In this document: in pieces, positions 14,601 through 22,947 of the stretch
Layout: each line of letters begins with the position of its first letter
Position numbering within the stretch: position 1 is the first letter of the stretch
From: Siphonodentalium dalli
Taxonomy: Eukaryota > Mollusca > Scaphopoda > Gadilida > Siphonodentaliidae
NCBI GenBank assembly: GCA_032622095.1
Contig: CP136062.1
Location: 162,066,875-162,130,874 of the forward strand
Direction of reading: 5' to 3'
DNA length: 64,000 bases
Program-made: the position numbers and the translations under genes
Notes under the pieces: generated by a model
What the model saw: the letters and a program-made list of their open reading frames with translations, nothing else
Told to the model about the DNA's origin: nothing
Database searches by the model: none

Positions 14601-17600
14601 ATGAACCGGTCGCAGTCGTTGCTCTAGTTTGATCAGAACATGCTCTGATACTCAACAGTGTGACAAGCTGGTACTCATTTAATGCATGAGCCGATACAGT
14701 ACCTTGCTCGAGCGACCTTGCTCAAGGGTCACAACTTAGCATGGGATTTGAAATAGTGAACAATCCGACAATTGCATGTCGCTCAAAGCGGCCAAGCCAC
14801 TGCTATGTGAAGACTCACAATAGACCAGCAACGTGCCGCGAACTCATAGCGCTGTGTCTACAGTGAATACAAGTCTGACACGCAAACCGCTGGACCACGG
14901 AGTTCCAATACACATTGGAATTTGGAAGGAGGGATAAAATACCTATATACATGCTTTATATTCTGAGAAAAAACTTAGAAATTTCTAGCTGTAATTGATT
15001 TTTCGCACAGACGTTTACAAGCAAATTGCTCCTTATCTGTAGCATGTTTGGAATAGATTAACCATTAACCCTTTCATGACTGGAGCTTCCTGGAATTTTA
15101 CAAAAACCCTGTGCCAATGGATTCTCTTACATATGTGAGTCTCCCATAGGGAGCCCCGCATATAAGGGTTAACAATTATATGTTATCCAGGATCAATCAA
15201 TAAGTATTCATACTTTGATGATTGTCAAAGCATTGTTTCAACTGCATTGATATTGATTTAAGCTAGTTGAAACACCCTTTAATGTTTATCAAAACATTGT
15301 AATATGCTGTGTCTCAAATTTGCCTTTTATCGGCGACATAGCGCTAAGAATAATTTATGTAACATCACGCAGTGATCACGACAGAGATGACATGCCAACT
15401 TGACAAGACGTTAAGCTAACCAAAGAAATTGGTGTAATTGAAATTAATCGACCTAAATCACATGTGAATTCTTCGTAAGTTGTGAATTAGTTACTTTCAT
15501 TTTCATCGCGATGCTTCATTCCCAATTCCGCGTTTTTTGCAATCTCCACACTGTTGCTAAACGGAAGTCACGTGATAATTTCTCCAAAATCCATAACCGT
15601 GATCTAAAAAATCACTGATGGATATAGAAAAAAATATATGACTTCATTCACCTACCTTAGGTATAAGCACCCTTGGTGGTTGCTATTAGCTGAGTTGACA
15701 TTGCTTGAGTTGGCTTCCCGACCTATTAATACATTCCTTGATGTTCATGTGGGTTCCAAACACAACTTCTCACAAATTGTTTATTATGAGTCGGGTGGGG
15801 AAACATCTGCTGGGTAAATGTCCTGGTGGGGAAATGTGCTGGTGGGTAATTGTTCTGGTGGGCAAATGTCTGCTCGTGAAGGTGGGCAAATGTCTGGTGG
15901 GCAAATGTCCAGATACCTTATTACACATTGCATAATTAACAGTTATTGCAAAACTGCAGGTTGCAGCATTAGATTATAAACAGTGCATTATTATTATGTT
16001 TGTCATTTGCAGAGTGAGGTCCCCAGAGGGTGAAGTTAGTGATGCTATTCACCCTCTACCAGTGTTTGCACTGGATAAAAAAATATTGTGGTCAAAACAG
16101 TGGCCAAATAAAAAACAAATAACTCTGATTCTATGTCACTGGCACCATGTTCGCCAACTAATCAAGTAATGAGGTGTGTTAGTTGTCATCGCTATTTTTG
16201 CCGAAATAAAAAAACTATTGCTTATTATCATGAGGTGATAACTGTTGAATACCTATTGTTGTATTAATAACCGTTATGGTGTGAAGCCCGATTGTTGTTA
16301 TAAGGCGGGATGCAGTTAGCAACACATTACGTAACTGACATGCCATTGCTGGTACATCGAATTATGGGACAATGCATTTACTTATTTCATCTTACAAATT
16401 GCCTAATCAACAAAAAATGATATAACCAGTGCAGAGATTAAGGTTCTTGACGATTATTTATCGCCTTTGTACAACCATCACCATTCAATCAATGCTCCCC
16501 TTACAAAATCAATTTGGTTTGTCATGGTATGATGTATCCGAAGTATGAAACCCGCATGTCCAAAACTGGCAATATTTTATCGCCTAACTTCGTCAATCTT
16601 TTCAGTGCTTTTGAATTAGTTTTCTGTCTCCATTTCTGGTGCAAAATTCTTTTTGCCCAATTAAATTTTTTTTTTCACCATTTTTGAAAATGTTTACATA
16701 GTCGGTGTGATCGAACTGAGTATAAACAAAAACAACACTGATTAGATGTCAAAGAGTGGTGTAATGTCCCCTGTGTACAGCCATTATCATTCAATCAAAG
16801 AGTGGTGTAATGTCCCCTGTGTACAGCCATTACCATTCAATCAAAGAGTGGTGTAATGTCCCCTGTGTACAGCCTTTATCATTCAATTAAAGAGTGGTGT
16901 AATGTCCCCTGTGTACAGCCATTATCATTCAATCAAAGGGTGGTGTAATGTCCCCTGTGTACAGCCATTATCATTCAATCAAAGAGTGGTGTAATGTCCC
17001 CTGTGTACAGCCATTATCATTCAATCAAAGAGTGGTGTAATGTCCCCTGTGTACAGCCATTATCATTCAATCAAAGAGTGGTGTAATGTCCCCTGTGTAC
17101 AGCCATTACCATTCAACCAAAGAGTGGTGTAATGTCCCCTGTGTACAGCCTTTATCATTCAATTAAAGAGTGGTGTAATGTCCCCTGTGTACAGCCGTTA
17201 TCATTCAATCAAAGGGTGGTGTAATGTCCCCTGTGTACAGCCATTATCATTCAATCAAAGAGTGGTGTAATGTCCCCTGTGTACAGCCTTTATCATTCAA
17301 TTAAAGAGTGGTGTAATGTCCCCTGTGTACAGCCATTATCATTCAATCAAAGAGTGGTGTAATGTCCCCTGTGTACAGCCATTATCATTCAATCAAAGAG
17401 TGGTGTAATGTCCCCTGTGTACAGCCATTATCATTCAATCAAAGAGTGGTGTAATGTCCCCTGTGTACAGCCATTATCATTCAATCAAAGAGTGGTGTAA
17501 TGTCCCCTGTGTACAGCCATTATCATTCAATCAAAGAGTGGTGTAATGTCCCCTGTGTACAGCCATTATCATTCAATCAAAGAGTGGTGTAATGTCCCCT

Positions 17601-20600
17601 GTGTACAGCCATTACCATTCAATCAAAGAGTGGTGTAATGTCCCCTGTGTACAGCCATTATCATTCAATCAAAGAGTGGTGTAATGTCCCCTGTGTACAG
17701 CCTTTATCATTCAATTAAAGAGTGGTGTAATGTCCCCTGTGTACAGCCATTATCATTCAATCAAAGAGTGGTGTAATGTCCCCTGTGTACAGCCATTACC
17801 ATTCAATCAAAGAGTGGTGTAATGTCCCCTGTGTACAGCCATTATCATTCAATCAAAGAGTGGTGTAATGTCCCCTGTGTACAGCCTTTATCATTCAATT
17901 AAAGAGTGGTGTAATGTCCCCTGTGTACAGCCATTATCATTCAATCAAAGAGTGGTGTAATGTCCCCTGTGTACAGCCATTACCATTCAACCAAAGAGTG
18001 GTGTAATGTCCCCTGTGTACAGCCTTTATCATTCAATTAAAGAGTGGTGTAATGTCCCCTGTGTACAGCCGTTATCATTCAATCAAAGGGTGGTGTAATG
18101 TCCCCTGTGTACAGCCATTATCATTCAATCAAAGAGTGGTGTAATGTCCCCTGTGTACAGCCTTTATCATTCAATTAAAGAGTGGTGTAATGTCCCCTGT
18201 GTACAGCCATTATCATTCAATCAAAGAGTGGTGTAATGTCCCCTGTGTACAGCCATTATCATTCAATCAAAGAGTGGTGTAATGTCCCCTGTGTACAGCC
18301 ATTATCATTCAATCAAAGAGTGGTGTAATGTCCCCTGTGTACAGCCATTATCATTCAATCAAAGAGTGGTGTAATGTCCCCTGTGTACAGCCATTATCAT
18401 TCAATCAAAGAGTGGTGTAATGTCCCCTGTGTACAGCCATTATCATTCAATCAAAGAGTGGTGTAATGTCCCCTGTGTACAGCCATTACCATTCAATCAA
18501 AGAGTGGTGTAATGTCCCCTGTGTACAGCCATTATCATTCAATCAAAGAGTGGTGTAATGTCCCCTGTGTACAGCCTTTATCATTCAATTAAAGAGTGGT
18601 GTAATGTCCCCTGTGTACAGCCATTATCATTCAATCAAAGAGTGGTGTAATGTCCCCTGTGTACAGCCATTACCATTCAATCAAAGAGTGGTGTAATGTC
18701 CCCTGTGTACAGCCATTATCATTCAATCAAAGAGTGGTGTAATGTCCCCTGTGTACAGCCTTTATCATTCAATTAAAGAGTGGTGTAATGTCCCCTGTGT
18801 ACAGCCATTATCATTCAATCAAAGAGTGGTGTAATGTCCCCTGTGTACAGCCATTACCATTCAACCAAAGAGTGGTGTAATGTCCCCTGTGTACAGCCAT
18901 TACCATTCAATCAAAGAGTGGTGTAATGTCCCCTGTGTACAGCCATTACCATTCAATCAAAGAGTGGTGTAATGTCCCCTGTGTACAGCCATTATCATTC
19001 AATCAAAGAGTGGTGTATGTCCCCTGTGTACAGCCATTACCATTCAATCAAAGAGTGGTGTATGTCCCCTGTGTACAGCCTTTATCATTCAATTAAAGAG
19101 TGGTGTAATGTCCCCTGTGTACAGCCATTACCATTCAATCAAAGAGTGGTGTAATGTCCCCTGTGTACATCCATTACCATTCAATCAAAGAGTGGTGTAT
19201 GTCCCCTGTGTACAGCCATTATCATTCAATCAAAGAGTGGTGTATGTCCCCTGTGTACAGCCATTACCATTCAATCAAAGAGTGGTGTATGTCCCCTGTG
19301 TACAGCCATTACCATTCAATCAAAGAGTGGTGTAATGTCCCCTGTGTACAGCCATTACCATTCAATCAAAGAGTGGTGTAATGTCCCCTGTGTACAGCCA
19401 TTACCATTCAATCAAAGAGTGGTGTATGTCCCCTGTGTACAGCCATTATCATTCAATCAAAGAGTGGTGTATGTCCCCTGTGTACAGCCATTATCATTCA
19501 ATCAAAGAGTGGTGTATGTCCCCTGTGTACAGCCATTATCATTCAATCAAAGAGTGGTGTAATGTCCCCTGTGTACAGCCATTACCATTCAATCAACTCT
19601 ATCTCCCATTATAATATAAATTTGGGTTTTCATATACGATGTTCCCGCATTATGAAAACCCGCGTGTAAGACTGACAATACTTTCATCGCCTAATTTCGT
19701 CGGTATTTTTTTTATCTATTCAGTGTGTTTAAATTAGCTTTTCGTCTCCATTTTGGATGAAAAGAAGTCTGGCCAAATTAATTTTTGTGGCCACTTTTAA
19801 AAAAAAGTGGCCACCAACAGCGTGAACACTGCCATCTGCTTAGGCCCCATCTTCTGGGAAGTATCTATAGTCTCAAATTAACATTGTTTTAGTTACTTTT
19901 CCCCTTCTGTTCAGTTTCTATAACCCCTAATTTGCAGAAGATGAAATGCATAATCAGGTTACTAATGGGTGTACATCACCCACTTCAACTGGGGAATTCA
20001 ATCTGATCCTAGGTATCCCATATCAGTTGAGGCCTAAGCAGAATGAGGTTCCCAGAGGGTGAATTTAGTAACACTAGCCCGCCATGCGGTATAGCGGCAC
20101 TAAATTCACCATCTGGGAACCTCATTCTGCAAATGACAGACACACTATTTGCAGGCTTGATTATTAGACCAAATGTCCTTCAACTTCACACATCAGTAGC
20201 ATTAACCCTTTACCCAACAAAACGGCCAAAACCGGCCAAATAAAGCTTCAACAGCCTAAAATATCTTCGGTCTGTCTCAATAGAACCATACAAATATGGA
20301 TATCATTGGAACCGGCTCCTTGACCACATTGTGATAGGTACAGTTATGCCCTGTGCCAATGCATTCTCTTATATATGCGAGTCGACCATAGGTCGCCTCG
20401 CATATATAAGAGAATGCATTGGCCTAAAAAAAATCTTTTTTTACCATTTTTTCTTACATTCTTTAACAATTTTATAATTTTTAATGTGTTAAGCCAATGC
20501 ATTCTTTTATATATGCGAGGCGACCTATGGTCGACTCGCATATATAAGAGAATGCATTGGCACAGGGCCCTTCTGTTGGGTAAAGGGTTAACCCTTGTGA

Positions 20601-21306
20601 AGATGAAGAGTCTCTGCTATTGTGCAATATACTGGAATATATCAAGCTGTTACATGGAAATATCCATAAATCACTGAATATTATAGATAGAAGATATTCT
20701 ATAACCCTTTCATGATGGGAGCCACGCTTGTGCAGTGTTAAAGATCCTGTGCCAGTGCATTGTTTTATATATCTGAGTCTCCCATAGGGAGCCTCGCATA
20801 AATAAGAAAATGCACTGGCTTACAGGGTCAAGGTAAATATTGTTAGGCCAATGTATTCTCTTACATATGTGAGGCTCCCTATTCAGTTTGATTTGAGTGA
20901 TTTTATCGGATTTTTGATATGTTGTTCCATGGACATTTGCATATGTTTTGATATCATAATCACCTTGTTACCAATTTGTTCTTGGTTGACACTGTATTTT
21001 GACTTCAACAACCAGGCTAACATCAGAGCAAACAAAGAGTTTATAATTTTCGCTACTCGTCAATTTTATGTGGGATGTAATGTAATTCTAATCATTATTT
21101 GTTATTGCAGCAAGGCTTTGGCTGAAGCAAGAAAAATCTCATTTAATAAGAGTCGACGTAAGGTTGCAGTTAGTCAGTCTTCCCTGTTTTATCAAGATGG
21201 GCGCAGCATAGCTGTGAAGGTCACATTATGGACAGTGACTGCCGTGGTCAGTGCTGCTGTCTTCGCAATGTATTCTTCTCATCAATGGAAAGACTGGTTT
21301 ACGTAA
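633..21306 (+). CDS. TBC1D20: TBC1D20, C-terminal half (five exons; 5' exons outside window)
   Basis: TBC1D20 is a TBC-domain GTPase-activating protein for Rab1/Rab18-type GTPases, anchored in the ER membrane by its C-terminus (family knowledge). Coding exons lie at 633..727, 2023..2124, 10230..10371, 13514..13698 and 21111..21306. Every intron is GT-AG and all phases join, giving 239 residues plus the stop, which matches the C-terminal part of the vertebrate protein in length and order. Recognisable blocks are a GFHDI start, SWLITWYGHVL, RLYDFFIACHPLMPIY, a PDDLPFEQLISHAGDLY stretch and a hydrophobic tail anchor. The TBC catalytic Arg and the Gln of the YxQ motif should be encoded just upstream, outside the window. 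Introns are 1.3, 8.1, 3.1 and 7.4 kb and full of transposons. Identity was judged by eye against remembered homologues, not by a search. Confidence 0.93.
1492..1566 (+). repeat. Short tandem repeat, about 22 bp x 4
   Basis: The motif 'catggccaataagt' recurs four times at roughly 20-bp spacing in TBC1D20 intron 1. The rest of this intron (728..2022) shows nothing else. Confidence 0.7.
2023..2124 (+). CDS. TBC1D20: TBC1D20 exon b (TBC domain)
   Basis: The acceptor is tttttgcag, ending at 2022, and the donor gtgaat starts at 2125. The first base completes the split Arg codon. The exon then encodes DFMDVNME, LNYLYPLIGKADPNLMDYLE and ends with two bases of another Arg codon (phase 2). The RDFMD start and the NYL-P-I pattern are typical of TBC1D20 orthologues. 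Confidence 0.92.
2266..2835 (+). repeat. Hairpin-headed degenerate tandem repeat
   Basis: It starts with an imperfect hairpin (agctcacctgag...ctccggtggagct), continues with CCGTCCGTC-type tracts and then about three units of roughly 150 bp containing 'gttcatatttggtgtgg' and 'caaatgaggtcac'. More of the same unit reappears at 4035..4190 beyond the family A insertion. Confidence 0.75.
3290..3735. mobile_element. Family A palindromic MITE (two hairpins)
   Basis: Hairpins at 3311..3403 and 3604..3696 each have long arms of the GCAGAATGAGGTCCCCAGAG type. The right outer arm (aaatgacagacacac...ttcaaggcttg) is clear; the left outer arm is decayed. A further right half-hairpin lies at 3797..3860. 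Confidence 0.8.
4395..4790. repeat. Family B inner double palindrome
   Basis: Two palindromes (about 4410..4483 and 4703..4775) built on ccaatgcattctcttatata, separated by an AT-rich spacer. The pair as a whole is again an inverted repeat. Confidence 0.85.
5100..5480 (+). repeat. Family G degenerate repeats
   Basis: Units of about 170 bp with 'gataactc', 'gaaccaaagttggtatgtg' and 'ttacggccctttttcgactt'. Reverse-oriented relatives fill 43120..45020. Confidence 0.7.
5555..6420 (+). repeat. Hairpin-headed repeat with (CTGT)n
   Basis: A hairpin at 5560..5590 (tacccataccatagtatggtaa) is followed by a TCTG/TCTGTC microsatellite (5624..5665) and repeats containing 'aactcaaacatttttatc' and 'cagatcgagttcgaa'. 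A related head lies at 33990..34180. ORFs here are by-products of the repeat. From 6420 to about 7480 nothing else is recognised. Confidence 0.7.
7480..7735 (+). repeat. Dispersed repeat tail
   Basis: Contains 'catctgccgatcgtgatcgg', seen in reverse near 62090..62130, and a 3' part with 'caaatttggttgaaatcggt' and tatatatatag, a style common at the ends of decayed invertebrate transposons. Confidence 0.4.
7759..10015 (+). repeat. Family F array, 150-180 bp degenerate units
   Basis: It begins with a hairpin (agctcaaattgac...gtcaagtttgagct) and then repeats units containing 'tttggcacgggctacaggtc', 'gatcatcatgaaattt', 'gacatgtagatggga' and 'ccatcttggattttactctt'. About a dozen units can be followed, more uniform at 7930..9010. 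It fills most of TBC1D20 intron 2 before exon c; ORFs inside are not genes. Confidence 0.85.
10230..10371 (+). CDS. TBC1D20: TBC1D20 exon c (TBC domain core)
   Basis: The acceptor is tctttgcag, ending at 10229, and the donor gtaagt starts at 10372. The first base finishes an Arg codon, followed by 47 codons ending in phase 0. It holds the most conserved run of the family: FCLSWLITWYGHVLNEIRH and then RLYDFFIACHPLMPIYLAAA. The exon is preceded by an 8.1-kb repeat-filled intron. Confidence 0.95.
10505..10763. mobile_element. Family B MITE (TTAACCC-type)
   Basis: Ends resemble 'catgactggagtttcctga' and 'gctgcatcagcgcagctccc'. Inside are two palindromes of the 'cgcatatataagagaat' type. It lies 130 bp past exon c of TBC1D20. 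Confidence 0.75.
11056..11305. mobile_element. Family A MITE with perfect 8-bp target duplication
   Basis: Outer arms are caagccttgaaatagtgtgt and its complement, around two inner hairpins. The flanks are caaccatt at 11048..11055 and 11306..11313, an exact 8-bp duplication, which points to hAT-type transposition. Confidence 0.92.
11404..11855. mobile_element. Family A MITE, longer variant
   Basis: Outer arms aagcctgagtttagtgtgcc and complement (ending ctcaggctt). It has hairpins at both ends and about 200 bp of inner sequence (atctgctatgggagacatag...) shared with 33477..33700 and 47862..48030. Confidence 0.8.
11856..12832. other. Non-coding stretch, no assignment
   Basis: Contains ORFs of 92 and 95 codons on opposite strands (11960..12238 and 12210..12497) without recognisable domains, plus scattered gtcgac motifs. 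I see no exon signals that join TBC1D20 in frame. Confidence 0.5.
12833..13432 (+). repeat. Hairpin-headed repeat (ccccaccaac...ttgtgggg)
   Basis: It starts with a hairpin around taccccccaccaacaatgtt, then gtccg tracts and two about 120-bp units ('gtgcacctgcgattatga'), and ends 'ttagtcccattgggacagtc'. The same 3' end recurs at 34989..35022. It includes a short TTAGGG-like run at 13266..13303. Confidence 0.75.
13514..13698 (+). CDS. TBC1D20: TBC1D20 exon d (end of TBC domain)
   Basis: The acceptor is ttcaactttcag, ending at 13513, and the donor gttagt starts at 13699. It reads IVLYRKKEILATECEM, HALLSKVPDDLPFEQLISHA, GDLYIQYPPP, and leaves two bases (phase 2). The IVLYR and LP-E-LIS-AGDL blocks match the C-terminal TBC segment of TBC1D20. 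Confidence 0.94.
14123..14584. mobile_element. Family B MITE, intact copy with gtgacccgcc TIRs
   Basis: The ends atgtgacccgccatatcaaa and its complement enclose about 30 bp of further TIR and two palindromes. This is the reference copy for the split element at 2226..4830. Confidence 0.88.
14585..15990. other. Intronic stretch with a family B fragment
   Basis: A partial family B element lies at about 15085..15170 (catgactggagcttcctgga ... gggtt). At 15790..15910 degenerate tggtgggcaaatgtc units occur; their reverse complement resembles the cccaccn-type units at 13855..13960. Nothing else is recognised. Confidence 0.5.
16751..19594 (+). repeat. 46-bp minisatellite, 62 units
   Basis: The unit is aaagagtggtgtaatgtccc followed by ctgtgtacagccattatcat and tcaatc. 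I count 54 units of 46 bp and 8 of 45 bp (one A lost in gtaatg), which sums exactly to 2844 bp. Variants (attacc, tttatc...caatt, gttatc, caacc, aaaggg) mark individual units and reveal a higher-order repeat. It lies in TBC1D20 intron 4. Confidence 0.97.
17111..18858 (+). repeat. 874-bp higher-order repeat, two copies
   Basis: Nineteen consecutive units carry the same variant order in 17111..17984 and 17985..18858; the rare caacc marker recurs at 17111, 17985 and 18859, each exactly 874 bp (19 x 46) apart. No difference was seen between the copies. Confidence 0.9.
20212..20591 (+). mobile_element. Family B MITE, TTAA-flanked (left of last exon)
   Basis: TTAACCCTTTACCCAACA-type ends. The inner part carries 'gcttcaacagcctaaaatat' and then the double palindrome. 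It is near-identical to the reverse complement of 21760..22149. Confidence 0.9.
20704..20880. mobile_element. Truncated family B MITE
   Basis: Begins aaccctttcatgatgggagc and contains one palindrome, but breaks off at the second (gtgaggctccctattcag). Confidence 0.75.
21111..21306 (+). CDS. TBC1D20: TBC1D20 last coding exon with tail anchor
   Basis: The acceptor is gttattgcag, ending at 21110. The first base completes a Ser codon. A basic stretch follows (KSRRKVAVSQSS), then a hydrophobic segment of about 20 residues (VTLWTVTAVVSAAVFAMYSS), a short polar end (HQWKDWFT) and taa at 21304. One membrane segment next to the C-terminus fits the tail-anchored ER topology known for TBC1D20. Near-identical inverted MITEs lie on both sides (20212..20591 and 21760..22149). 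Confidence 0.92.
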
Positions 21307-21386
21307 TGAAAATATTCATTAAATTTTCATGGGACCTATGTGCTAATAATAAGTATTCTCACAAGAAAAAAGTAACTGTAAGGCCA

Positions 21387-21470
21387 AATAAAAAAAATAT
21401 TTTGTTTCACAGGCCCCGCCATATTGGATTTCAACCCCCGCTTTGAACGTTTTTATTTACAAAAAATAAA
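21387..21470 (+). terminator. Candidate polyadenylation signals of TBC1D20
   Basis: AATAAA occurs at 21387..21392 and 21465..21470, 81 and 159 bases past the stop codon. These are the closest canonical signals; the context is A-rich, so neither can be chosen from sequence alone. Confidence 0.4.
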
Positions 21471-21759
21471 AAATATCAAAAACTTGCATTATAAGCATAC
21501 AACGAAAATATGCAACTCAATACCTAATTGGAGAATCTTGTTGCATGATTATTTTGAGCATTGTTTTCCATCTATGTTTGCTTATTTGATGCAACTGAAT
21601 TTAGTCAAGGTTAGACCATAAATTAGGTTGTTGACTGCCGAAAATCGATTTATTTAAAGTTATTTAGCTCTGTCGGTCAAGTGGTAGGTAAAGTGAAAAA
21701 GTTGGAATCCTGGATAAGGACCTATCTGTAAGTGAACACATGCTACAGTACAGGACGAT

Positions 21760-22149
21760 TTAACCCTTTACCCAACAGAAAGGCCCTGTGCCAATGCATT
21801 CTCTTATATATGCGAGTCGACCATAGGTTGCCTCGCATATATAAGAGAATGCATTGGCTTAACACATTAAAAATTATAAAATTGTTAAAGAATGTAAGAA
21901 AAAATGCTAAAAAGTGTTAAAAAAAGATTTTTTTTAGGCCAATGCATTCTCTTATATATGCGAGGCGACCTATGGTCGACTCGCATATATAAGAGAATGC
22001 ATTGGCACAGGGCATAACTGTAACTATCACAATGTGGTCAATGAGCCGGTTCCAATGATATCCATATTTGTATGGTTCTATTGAGACAGACCGAAGATAT
22101 TTTAGGCTGTTGAAGCTTTATTTGGCCGGTTTGTTGGGTAAAGGGTTAA
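21760..22149 (-). mobile_element. Family B MITE, TTAA-flanked (right of last exon)
   Basis: Same element as 20212..20591 in opposite orientation, with TTAA at 21760..21763 and 22146..22149. The two differ only at scattered positions and small indels. Confidence 0.9.
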
Positions 22150-22318
22150 ACAGTGTATGGATCCAAATACATGAACCAATGTCCCTTTTAACCCTTTCTA
22201 TTTGAAGTAACTTTTACCAACATTTATAAGGATAAATTTTTTTTATATTAAATTAAATGTTCCAGTTCCGAGTTTGAATATTTTTGTATTGATCGATCAA
22301 TTTTATTGAACAGGAAAT

Positions 22319-22947
22319 GTTGAGTGTATTTGAGCGCACAGGCTGTAGCCAGCTGCAGCCGGCTGTAGCTTATAAGATATCCACAGTAGAAAGCTACAAC
22401 GGGCAGGGAAATAAATGGCGACTATCACTATACATTGTACTCCAACTCTGATTGGGGAATTTCTTATCAGGGAGATATTTTTTTAATACTGTTCCGTGGG
22501 GACATATAATTGTCATTCCCATTTTGTTGGCATATAACTAGATATTTTGTATCGATGATATATTTCTTATTTGGTGAATAATTAAACTTATTTCGTAAAA
22601 ATATATATAATTATATCTTGTTTGTATATGCCTATTTAGAGAATGAGATATAATCACATATCATTCTCTTTTAAATATCAGATTTACGGAGGCATGGACT
22701 CAGTACGAGTGTTTATTGCTTCAAATGTGTTTGCTTCAGCGAGACCATTGGTGAATAGATATAGCAACATTATGCCGGTATAATATTATCCATCAGCCAC
22801 ATTCCAGAAGTTCGGAGTACCGGTAAAAATGTTTAGTGACCACCAGCTGTGGCCGGCTGCAGCTTTCTGTAGCTTTCTACTGCACATACCTAGCTGGCTG
22901 TAGCCGTCGCCGACTGTAGCCTGTGTTGCTCAAATACACCCACTAAC
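22319..22947. mobile_element. MITE with gtgtatttgagc TIRs
   Basis: The left end tgttgagtgtatttgagcgc...ggctgtagcc and the right end ggctgtagcc...gctcaaatacacccactaac are imperfect inverted repeats of about 50 bp. The interior is AT-rich and holds no gene. Confidence 0.7.

Larger units (their letters stand above)
16060..19831. mobile_element. hAT-like element carrying the 46-bp array
   Basis: The ends are cagtgtttgcactgg at 16060 and cagcgtgaacactg ending 19831, imperfect inverted repeats of hAT style. The 8-bp flanks ccctctac and ccatctgc agree at 6 of 8 positions. Subterminal 'gtggccaaat'-type sequence is inverted near both ends. A single degenerate unit (about 16468..16492) with its downstream flank precedes the expanded array, and the same flank recurs at 19604..19800. 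No transposase is visible, so it is non-autonomous. Confidence 0.65.
15990..20159. mobile_element. Family A MITE split by a 3.8-kb insertion
   Basis: The left hairpin start (gtcatttgcagagtgaggtc) breaks off at 16059. The rest resumes at 19832 (ccatctgcttaggcccc), continues to the second hairpin at 20038..20130 and ends with the outer arm at 20159. Other family A copies show the same order without the insert. Confidence 0.75.

Noticed and set aside
16751-19594. CRISPR-like array
   Set aside because: The 46-bp units are directly contiguous with no unique spacers, and the context is an animal intron.
18972-19614. Repeat protein (MSPVYSHYHSIKEWC repeats)
   Set aside because: The frame is open only where 45-bp units happen to be adjacent; 46-bp units shift it. 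There is no splice or start context.
20851-21306. 151-codon ORF read as one uninterrupted gene
   Set aside because: Only 21111..21306 is coding. The upstream part is intron and MITE sequence, and the true phase enters at the acceptor ending at 21110.
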